In this document: piece by piece, positions 1 through 4,719 of the stretch
Layout of the letters: each line of letters starts with the position of its first letter
Numbering within the stretch: the first letter of the stretch is position 1
Assembly (NCBI GenBank): GCA_964605095.1
Contig: CAZSBS010000294.1
Span: forward strand, 1 to 5,467
Direction: 5' to 3'
Source: JAUWQU01 sp964605095
GTDB lineage: Bacteria; Planctomycetota; Phycisphaerae; SM23-33
Length of the DNA: 5,467 nucleotides
Made by a program: the position numbers and the translations under genes
Notes under the pieces: model-generated
Told to the model about the DNA's origin: nothing
The model's input: the letters and a program-made list of their open reading frames with translations, nothing else
Database searches by the model: none

Positions 1-62
1 GCAGCCCAACGCTGGTGACCTGCTACGCCGTCATGGCCCTGGAAGAGGCGCTGAAAAAGTAG
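1..62 (+). CDS. C-terminal fragment of an unidentified plus-strand protein
   Basis: Only the last 19 complete codons are present (first full codon at position 3, TAG stop at 60-62). They read SPTLVTCYAVMALEEALKK. The fragment is a plausible amphipathic helix. The 'PTLVTCYAVMALE' pattern faintly recalls the last repeat of alpha/alpha-toroid proteins (prenyltransferase/squalene-oxidase repeat family, common in Planctomycetota), but 19 residues cannot establish a family. It is the only apparent plus-strand gene and converges on the methyltransferase gene, leaving 30 bp between the stop codons. That gap has an 8-G run but no hairpin or T-tract I can call a terminator. Alternatives: a chance open frame, which is unlikely to end so neatly at the gene boundary but cannot be excluded. 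Confidence 0.45.
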   Translation, partial: SPTLVTCYAVMALEEALKK

Positions 63-92
63 CAGCGGGGGGGGCAGGGCAGGAACGGCAGG

Positions 93-704
93 CTAGGCCG
101 GCCTGACAGCCCGGCAGAAGACCATCGCGCCCCGCAAAGCCAGGCGGAAGGTTCGGACCTCGAGCCCGGCCGCGTCCAGCGCGCCGCGCAACTCCTGGGC
201 TTCGAACGGCGTGTGGCCGAAGATACGGTTGAACCGCAGGGCCGAATCGCGGATCAGGGCTTCCTCGAAGGAGAACACCCCGCCCGGCTTGAGCACACGC
301 GCCACTTCCACCAAGGCTTGCCGCCATTCCACTATGTGGTGCAGGACGTCGAACAGGACCACAGCGTCGAACGACGCATCCTCGAAGCCCGTCGTCTGCG
401 CCGGGCCGCAGACCAATTCAATACGGTCCAGGCGGATGCCCCGCGCCCAGCGGGGCGGGCGGTCGAGGTTCCGCCGGGCAAGGCGAATCATGTCCGGGTC
501 GATGTCCAGGCCGACGAGCCGCCCGCATTCCAGGTGCTTGCTTATCAGCATCGTGCCCATGCCCTGACCGCAGCCGATTTCCAGGCACGAGCAGCCCGGC
601 GGGACGTCCAGCCCCGAAAGCACGCTTGGAGCCTCGAACTTCCGCATCAGCCATGTACGGGGCCATCTGTTAAGCAGCAGCTTTTCGAAGAAGCGTAATT
701 TCAA
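93..704 (-). CDS. class I SAM-dependent methyltransferase, about 203 aa
   Basis: A small Rossmann-fold methyltransferase of the Methyltransf_11/UbiE-like type, which transfers a methyl group from S-adenosylmethionine to an unknown acceptor. In the numbering from the proposed TTG start, motif I is LEIGCGQGMG (residues 41-50), the acidic ribose-binding end of strand 2 is D67 in GLDIDPDMI, the post-I region FEDASFDAVVLFDVLHH spans 107-123, and RVLKPGG is at 136-142. There is no signal peptide or membrane segment. The start is uncertain. I prefer TTG at 704, which overlaps the nfnB stop (TTGA) and gives an N-terminus MKLRFFEKLLLNRWPRTWL that resembles the 'MKLN.LEKLLMN' opening I recall in related methyltransferases. 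The first in-frame ATG, at 647, would give 184 aa and still keep motif I. The open frame runs on to 878, but that part lies inside nfnB. Upstream of the TTG there is only a weak ribosome-binding sequence, so translation is probably coupled to nfnB. The substrate is unknown. Confidence 0.85.
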   Translation of the reverse strand: MKLRFFEKLLLNRWPRTWLMRKFEAPSVLSGLDVPPGCSCLEIGCGQGMGTMLISKHLECGRLVGLDIDPDMIRLARRNLDRPPRWARGIRLDRIELVCGPAQTTGFEDASFDAVVLFDVLHHIVEWRQALVEVARVLKPGGVFSFEEALIRDSALRFNRIFGHTPFEAQELRGALDAAGLEVRTFRLALRGAMVFCRAVRPA

Positions 705-2131
705 TTCTTCGTGTCCACCACGCCCAGAGACGCAAGGTACTTGTCCATTGCCGCCGCCGCTCTCTTGCCATCGCCCATGGCCAGGATCACGGTTGCGCCG
801 CCGCGGACAATGTCTCCGCCGGCGAAGACGCCCGGGATGCTGGTCATATGGTCGGCGTCGGCGACGATGTTGCCCCACTTGTCGAGCTTCAACTCGGGGC
901 AGGTCGCGGTCAGCAGGGGGTTTGCTCGCGTGCCGACAGCCACGACGGCGATGTTGGCCGGCAACTCAAACTCGCTGCCCGCCACCGGCACGGGGCGGCG
1001 TCGGCCCGAGGCGTCGGGCTCGCCTAACTCCATTCGCTGGAGCCGCACGCCGCGGACCCACCCAGCCTCGTCGCCGAAAACCTCCAGCGGGGCGACCAGG
1101 AACATGAACTCCACGCCCTCCTGCTCGGCGTGATGAATTTCCTCGGCTCGTGCGGGCATTTCATCCCGGCCACGGCGGTAGGCGAGTATCGCGCGCTTCG
1201 AACCCAGCCGCCTGGCGGTGCGAACGGCATCCATCGCGGTGTTGCCGCCCCCGAAGACCACCGCCACGTCGCCCCGTGCGATCGGCGTGGCGCTCTCGGC
1301 CTTGTACGCGGCCATGAGGTTCACGCGAGTGAGATACTCGTTGGACGAGTACACGCCCTTTAGGTTCTCGCCCGGCACGTTGAGGAATATCGGCAGCCCC
1401 GCGCCGTTGGCGATGTAGCAGGCGTCGAACTCCCGCATTATCTCGGTGACCGTCAGCGTCTTGCCGACGATCACGTTGCACTCGATCTTCACCCCGATAC
1501 CGCGTAGGTTGTCCACCTCGCGGTCGACGATTCGCTTGGGCAGGCGGAACTCGGGGATTCCGTACCGCAGCACGCCGCCGGGCGCGTGCAGGGCCTCGAA
1601 AACGGTCACGTCGTGGCCCACGCGGGCCAGCTCGCCGGCGGCGGTCAGGCCACTTGGGCCGGAACCAACCACTGCCACCTTTCGACCGGTTCGCTCTGCC
1701 GGGGCGGAGGGTTTCGTCGTGCCGTTATCCGCCGCCCAGTCGGCGACGAATCGCTCCAGCCAGCCGATGGCGACCGCCTCGCCCTTCTTGCCGCGTACGC
1801 ACTTCGCCTCGCACTGGATCTCCTGCGGGCAGACCCGCCCCGTCGTCGCGGGCAGGGCGTTGTCCACCTGCAATATCCCAGCCGCACCTGCCAGGTCGCC
1901 CGCCGCCAAGCACGCCAGGAACTGCGGAATCCGCACCGCCACCGGACAGCCTTCCACGCACGGGGCGGTCTTGCACTGGAGGCACCGCTTGGCTTCCTCG
2001 ATGGCTGCCACCTCGGTGAGGCCGAGGTTCACTTCCGAAAAGTTCGCGCCGCGGACCTCAGCCGACTGCTCGGGCATGGCCGTCCGCTCGATGGCCATGC
2101 GCTGCTTGGGGGTCAATCCCTCGATGCTCAC
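701..2131 (-). CDS. nfnB: NfnB/SudA-type large subunit (GltD-like NADPH oxidoreductase with two [4Fe-4S] clusters)
   Basis: Cytoplasmic flavoprotein of the glutamate-synthase small-subunit family, 476 aa (usual family length about 460-480). The N-terminal iron-sulfur domain has Cys50, 53, 58 and 62, then Cys101, 107 and 111. By analogy with dihydropyrimidine dehydrogenase, Cys50/53/58/111 would hold one cluster and Cys62/101/107 plus Glu126 (in IGWLERF) the other. The FAD dinucleotide fold is VAVVGSGPSG (152-161), followed by GGVLRYGIPEFRLPK (185-199). The NADPH fold is VVFGGGNTAMD (291-301) with YRRGRDEMPAR (318-328). The C-terminal FAD signature FAGGDIVRGGATV is at 436-448. The start is GTG at 2131: GGAGG lies 6 nt upstream and the start overlaps the nfnA stop as GTGA, so the 16 codons further upstream are not needed. 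With NfnA directly upstream, it most likely forms NADH-dependent ferredoxin:NADP+ oxidoreductase (electron bifurcating). The same pair is called sulfide dehydrogenase in Pyrococcus. A plain GltD partner of glutamate synthase is less likely, since no large GltB subunit is present. Confidence 0.93.
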   Translation of the reverse strand: MSIEGLTPKQRMAIERTAMPEQSAEVRGANFSEVNLGLTEVAAIEEAKRCLQCKTAPCVEGCPVAVRIPQFLACLAAGDLAGAAGILQVDNALPATTGRVCPQEIQCEAKCVRGKKGEAVAIGWLERFVADWAADNGTTKPSAPAERTGRKVAVVGSGPSGLTAAGELARVGHDVTVFEALHAPGGVLRYGIPEFRLPKRIVDREVDNLRGIGVKIECNVIVGKTLTVTEIMREFDACYIANGAGLPIFLNVPGENLKGVYSSNEYLTRVNLMAAYKAESATPIARGDVAVVFGGGNTAMDAVRTARRLGSKRAILAYRRGRDEMPARAEEIHHAEQEGVEFMFLVAPLEVFGDEAGWVRGVRLQRMELGEPDASGRRRPVPVAGSEFELPANIAVVAVGTRANPLLTATCPELKLDKWGNIVADADHMTSIPGVFAGGDIVRGGATVILAMGDGKRAAAAMDKYLASLGVVDTKN

Positions 2132-2973
2132 TTGCCGCCTCCGGGTGTCCGCGAAGCCGCCTGGGTGTCCATGCGGCACTGGTGTTCCTTGTACATGTTC
2201 TGCCGGCTGGAAAGCTCGCGAAAGTCGACGGCGTGGCCGTCAAACTCCGGGCCGTCCACGCAGGCGAACTTGATCTGCCCGCCGACGGTGACCCGGCATC
2301 CGCCGCACATCCCCGTGCCGTCAACCATGATGGGGTTGAGGCTCACGATGGTCTTCACGCCGTAGGGGCGGGTCAGGTCCGCCACCGCGGCCATCATCGG
2401 CACCGGGCCGACGGCGTAAACCGCGTCGGGGCGGCGCGAGGCGTGTTCGAGCATCTCCTTTAGCACGGCCGTGACGAAGCCCTTGACGCCCAGCGAGCCA
2501 TCCTCGGTGGTGCAGAGGACCTGCTTGCAGAAGGCCGACATCTCGTTGCGAAGGATGACGTGCGGGGCGCTTCGCCCGCCGATAATGGTGACGACCACGT
2601 TGCCCGCGTCGGCCAGGGCCTTGGCCAGCGGGTACAGCACAGCCGTGCCGACCCCGCCGCCGACGCAGACGACCCGCCCGAACTTCTCGATCTCGGTCGG
2701 CAGGCCCAGCGGCCCCGCCACGTCCAGTATCCCGCCGCCCGGCGGCGTGGCGACGATGTCCCGAGTGCCCTGTCCGACGGCCTGGATGATAAGGGTTATG
2801 GTGCCCGCCTGGGCGTCGGCGTCGGCGATGGTGAGGGGAATCCGCTCGTCGCCTTCCTCGTGGCGGACGATCACGAACTGCCCCGGCTTTCGGGCCACGG
2901 CGACCCGCGGCGCCCGGACCACCAGCTTGTGGACCAGTGGGGCGATCTCGTCGTTGCTGAGAATCTCGAACAT
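2128..2973 (-). CDS. nfnA: NfnA/SudB-type small subunit (ferredoxin-NADP reductase fold, FAD and [2Fe-2S])
   Basis: 281 aa, the usual size for the sulfide/dihydroorotate dehydrogenase-like FAD/NAD-binding family related to PyrK. The N-terminal FAD-binding barrel includes PGQFVIV (30-36) and the flavin-contacting RIPLTIAD (44-51). The NAD-binding half begins VCVGGGVGTAVLYP (102-115), and AVGPVPMM falls in its later part. The C-terminal cluster domain has Asp218, Cys223, Cys226 and Cys238 in VDGTGMCGGCR and KFACVDGPEFDGH. This is the Asp(Cys)3 set reported for the [2Fe-2S] cluster of Pyrococcus sulfide dehydrogenase, in place of four cysteines as in PyrK. In NfnAB complexes this subunit handles NADH and passes electrons to NfnB. 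The start is ATG at 2973, where homology begins (MFEILSNDEIAP). The 27 upstream in-frame codons look non-homologous. No strong Shine-Dalgarno is visible; the region just before the ATG is one arm of an inverted repeat. It overlaps nfnB by 4 nt. Physiological direction (NADPH formation, ferredoxin reduction or sulfur reduction) cannot be read from sequence. Confidence 0.92.
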   Translation of the reverse strand: MFEILSNDEIAPLVHKLVVRAPRVAVARKPGQFVIVRHEEGDERIPLTIADADAQAGTITLIIQAVGQGTRDIVATPPGGGILDVAGPLGLPTEIEKFGRVVCVGGGVGTAVLYPLAKALADAGNVVVTIIGGRSAPHVILRNEMSAFCKQVLCTTEDGSLGVKGFVTAVLKEMLEHASRRPDAVYAVGPVPMMAAVADLTRPYGVKTIVSLNPIMVDGTGMCGGCRVTVGGQIKFACVDGPEFDGHAVDFRELSSRQNMYKEHQCRMDTQAASRTPGGGK

Positions 2974-2974
2974 C

Positions 2975-3095
2975 AGTCTTGGCTTTCTACTACGCTGTTT
3001 ACCACTGCTTGCCCGACAACGTGCCGGGGAAACATTCAGGATACACGGTACCACGTAGCATATTCAAGCGCGTAAGACAGCCGTCAGCCAAGACT
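2975..3095 (-). promoter_or_regulatory. nfnA leader bounded by a perfect 10-bp inverted repeat
   Basis: The 128-bp gap between the small lipoprotein gene and nfnA is framed by AGTCTTGGCT (2975-2984) and its exact reverse complement AGCCAAGACT (3086-3095). In the minus-strand transcript the 5' arm starts 6 nt after the lipoprotein stop codon and the 3' arm ends one base before the nfnA ATG, so pairing would bury the ribosome-binding region. Inside lies a 7-bp stem with a 3-nt loop (CCCGGCA cgt TGTCGGG, 3012-3028, one G-U pair) and an imperfect 16-bp dyad around GGTACC (3042-3057). The pairing itself is seen; a regulatory role is inference. It might also be the remnant of a small terminal-inverted-repeat element, but I see no flanking target duplication. 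Confidence 0.35.
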
Positions 3096-3101
3096 TTCCG
3101 A

Positions 3102-3584
3102 TCACATCCCGCCGGCCCGCAGGCTTGCCATGGCCTTGCGGATGTCGCCCAATCCAGGCGCTACAGTCTCGCTCTTGCCGCCCGCCTCAGCCACAAGAAC
3201 CTGCCCGCCCATGACATACACCCCGGCAAGGTACGTGAACTCCACACCCGAGCGATTGGCGGTGAACGTCAGCAGCCTGCCCTTGGCGCCATTAGCGGCC
3301 TCGGCGGGTTCCTCCTTGGCAAGCGTGTAGCCCCGGCGGTTGACGAGCTCGTCGCGGATCGCGGTAATCCAGAAGTCCAGCGTGGCGTCCTTGGGGTTGG
3401 TTTCGGACCGAAGGGCGATGACGACCCCGTCGGCCGAGACGGCCCGCTGGGTATAGGGGCCGCGCTGGTACGTCTCCACCTCGACGAACCCGGAGGGCAT
3501 CTGCATTTTCGGCTCGCATCCGCCCAGCACTCCGCATGACAGCACCCCGAATGCCAGGATGGTAAGGATCGTTGCGTGTCTCAT
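3102..3584 (-). CDS. small uncharacterised lipoprotein, 160 aa
   Basis: I do not recognise the family with confidence. The N-terminus is a lipoprotein signal peptide: MRH, a hydrophobic stretch at residues 4-20, then lipobox LGGC with lipidation expected on Cys23. The mature part is about 138 aa with no further membrane segment. It looks like a mixed alpha/beta domain: LDFWITAIRDELVNRRGYTL (69-88, helix), RLLTFTANRSGVEFTYLAGVYVMGGQVLVAEAGG (103-136, probable strands), and a C-terminal helix DIRKAMASL. This arrangement loosely recalls Mog1/PsbP/DcrB-like domains, which is only a guess. The start is ATG at 3584: AAAGGA lies about 7 nt upstream and the signal peptide begins there, so the 19 further upstream codons are rejected. 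It lies 19 nt after the DUF4349 gene and is probably cotranscribed with it, so the two proteins may act together in the envelope. Confidence 0.82.
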   Translation of the reverse strand: MRHATILTILAFGVLSCGVLGGCEPKMQMPSGFVEVETYQRGPYTQRAVSADGVVIALRSETNPKDATLDFWITAIRDELVNRRGYTLAKEEPAEAANGAKGRLLTFTANRSGVEFTYLAGVYVMGGQVLVAEAGGKSETVAPGLGDIRKAMASLRAGGM

Positions 3585-3603
3585 TGGCGTTTCCTTTCGC
3601 AGC

Positions 3604-4368
3604 CTAGAACGAGAGAAGTTCGTCCAGCCCAATTCTCCCAAGCCAATAGAACGGCAGCTTGACCCGCGTCTCGGCCGGGGCGTTCTTGGTCTGGTTGAAC
3701 AGGACGGTCAGCATCGAGAAAGCCACCTCGTGCGAGAGCTTGTTGAGTTGCCCCTCAAGCCGCTCGATCTCGGTGGTGATTCGCTGGAGCTCCTTTTCGA
3801 TCTCCATCGTGTCGCGTACGGCCTGGGACTTTTCCAGCAGGGCAAGGAGTTTCTGCTGTGTGGCCTTGGCGTTCTTGAGGCGCAGCTCGAGGTCGAGATA
3901 CTGGTCCGTCACGTCCTGGGCGGTCACTTCCTTGTCGATCACCATTCCCATCCGGCCTACCGCTTCCACTGCGGCGTCGAACTTATCGGCCGGGACGCGT
4001 ACGACGATTGTGTTGACCGTCATCCGAAGCATGTATCCGCCGAGTTTATCCGCCAGTGCCTTGGTAGCCTGGATGGACGCGGCCACGTCGCCGACGGCGA
4101 CGTTGAACCGCCCGGTGTATACGACCTTCCGCGGCTCAACGACTGTCAGCATGGGGGTCGGGTCCTGGATATCAGACAAAGCCGCAGGCGGCGGCGTGGC
4201 GCCGGGCATTGGAGGTACTTCCTGGGGCAGCGGCACGCTCAGGGCGACGGCCGGGCGATCCATTTTCCCCAGCCCATAAGCGAAGTAGCGTGCTTGAGGA
4301 GCCTCACACCCACCGCACAGACAGCCGGCGCCGATGAGGATTAGAAAACCGAGAACCAGTTTCCGCAT
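3604..4368 (-). CDS. DUF4349 domain lipoprotein, 254 aa
   Basis: Envelope protein with the DUF4349 signature. The domain starts near RKVVYTGRFNVAV (80-92), followed by ADKLGGYML (106-114), VRVPADKFDAAV (123-134) and the hallmark AQDVTDQYLDLELRLKNAK (150-168). Residues about 155-215 form a long heptad-rich coiled coil (EIEKELQRITTEIERLEGQL, 189-208). The signal sequence MRKLVLGFLILIGAGCLCGGC has three cysteines. Cys16 (GAGC) best fits the lipobox, but Cys21 (CGGC) is possible. A Pro-rich linker (about 46-72) tethers the domain. Many DUF4349 proteins end in a transmembrane helix. Here the chain stops about 30 residues after the coiled coil (ending GLDELLSF) with no such helix, so the N-terminal lipid is the likely anchor. 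The start is ATG at 4368, with AGGAG 7 nt upstream. The longer open frame to 4569 would cross the gdhA terminator and is rejected. The cellular role of the family is not known to me. Confidence 0.88.
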   Translation of the reverse strand: MRKLVLGFLILIGAGCLCGGCEAPQARYFAYGLGKMDRPAVALSVPLPQEVPPMPGATPPPAALSDIQDPTPMLTVVEPRKVVYTGRFNVAVGDVAASIQATKALADKLGGYMLRMTVNTIVVRVPADKFDAAVEAVGRMGMVIDKEVTAQDVTDQYLDLELRLKNAKATQQKLLALLEKSQAVRDTMEIEKELQRITTEIERLEGQLNKLSHEVAFSMLTVLFNQTKNAPAETRVKLPFYWLGRIGLDELLSF

Positions 4369-4425
4369 TCGCGTTCTCCTTCTCGTAAGGGCCCCGGGGG
4401 GAGACATAGCCATGCCGTGCCGTCT

Positions 4426-4435
4426 GAGTATACTC
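4426..4435 (-). promoter_or_regulatory. possible -10 element within a perfect 10-bp palindrome, upstream of the DUF4349 gene
   Basis: GAGTATACTC is a perfect palindrome. On the minus strand it contains TATACT (4432-4427), matching the -10 consensus in five of six bases, about 59 bp before the DUF4349 ATG and just beyond the gdhA terminator, where a promoter for the downstream lipoprotein genes would be expected. No convincing -35 hexamer lies 16-18 bp upstream. It could be a promoter needing an activator, an operator, or chance in an A+T-poor region. Confidence 0.25.
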
Positions 4436-4473
4436 GCGGCAACGAGAGTTGCGCAGAGGAATTGGAGAAGATA

Positions 4474-4526
4474 GAAAAAGAGCCCCGGCGGGGCGGTGGC
4501 GATCTCCACCGCCCCTGCCGGGGCTC
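4474..4526 (-). terminator. strong intrinsic terminator of gdhA
   Basis: A long stem is formed by 4480-4499 and 4506-4526, with loop CGATCT (4500-4505). Apart from a single bulged base (the T at 4516), about 20 base pairs match, all strongly G+C. On the minus strand the stem is followed by CTTTTTCT (the AAAAA at 4475-4479 on the plus strand), so it terminates minus-strand transcripts coming from gdhA. There is no T-tract on the plus side, so it looks one-directional. It lies about 190 bp downstream of the gdhA stop, beyond the hairpin cluster, and separates gdhA from the lipoprotein genes. Confidence 0.88.
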
Positions 4527-4545
4527 CTATTGAAGATGATGTCTC

Positions 4546-4627
4546 CCGGGGGTTCGCGAGTACGCTCACCCCCGGCTACGCGCCGCCAGCCCCTCCGGGG
4601 CTGGGTTGGAGCCCATAGGGCTCCAAC
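4546..4627. repeat. cluster of three palindromes, REP-like
   Basis: Three stem-loops sit in 82 bp. (a) CCGGGGGT/ACCCCCGG, 4546-4553 with 4568-4575, whose 14-nt loop contains a small GCG/CGC stem. (b) CCAGCCCC tcc GGGGCTGG, 4586-4604. (c) GTTGGAGCCC ata GGGCTCCAAC, 4605-4627, a perfect 10-bp stem directly abutting (b). None is followed by a T-tract in either direction. The composition and hairpin-beside-hairpin layout resemble intergenic REP/BIME-type repeats that I recall from environmental bacterial genomes. Whether it is repeated elsewhere in this genome cannot be seen from one window. Confidence 0.55.
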
Positions 4628-4678
4628 GGGAAACAATCAGTGTCAGTTAAACGGACAGCCGCGGCCACCGACTGCCAA

Positions 4679-4709
4679 CTACCGGCTACCGGCTATACCG
4701 GCGCGCCGG
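4679..4709. repeat. short direct repeat running into a 12-bp palindrome after gdhA
   Basis: CTACCGG is repeated twice in tandem (4679-4692), followed by a variant CTATACCGG (4693-4701). The end of this unit merges into the perfect palindrome CCGGCGCGCCGG (4698-4709), 10 bp from the gdhA stop codon. It may be simple sequence drift in non-coding DNA or the edge of the hairpin-repeat tract. No function is evident. Confidence 0.4.
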
Positions 4710-4719
4710 GACTACTTCC

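Noticed and set aside
67..74. Run of eight G in the gap between the convergent genes
   Set aside because: A single homopolymer in a non-coding gap with no paired element; a phase-variation role has no support.
213..698. 161-aa plus-strand open frame opposite the methyltransferase
   Set aside because: It is antisense to a gene with clear SAM-binding motifs; composition is low-information and no recognisable fold is seen.
1446..2273. 275-aa plus-strand open frame opposite nfnB and the nfnA end
   Set aside because: It is antisense to two clearly recognised genes. The product is Arg/Pro/Ser-rich with no domain pattern, as expected from the complement of G+C-rich coding DNA.
3012..3028. Hairpin CCCGGCA/TGTCGGG as a terminator between the lipoprotein and nfnA
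   Set aside because: No T-tract follows on either strand, so it was kept only as a possible part of the leader structure.
2974..3054. 27-codon upstream extension of the nfnA frame
   Set aside because: Family similarity begins at MFEILSNDE, and the extension encodes no recognisable sequence.
3040..3067. Possible nfnA promoter on the minus strand (TTGAAT, 16-bp spacer, TGTATC)
   Set aside because: The -10 match is only three of six bases, too weak to list as a feature.
4436..4454. Small hairpin GCAAC gaga GTTGC near the putative DUF4349 promoter
   Set aside because: It has a short stem with a bulge, is not followed by a T-tract, and such pairs are common by chance.
4369..4569. 67-codon upstream extension of the DUF4349 frame
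   Set aside because: It crosses the gdhA terminator and part of the hairpin cluster, whereas a signal peptide and a strong AGGAG site define the start at 4368.
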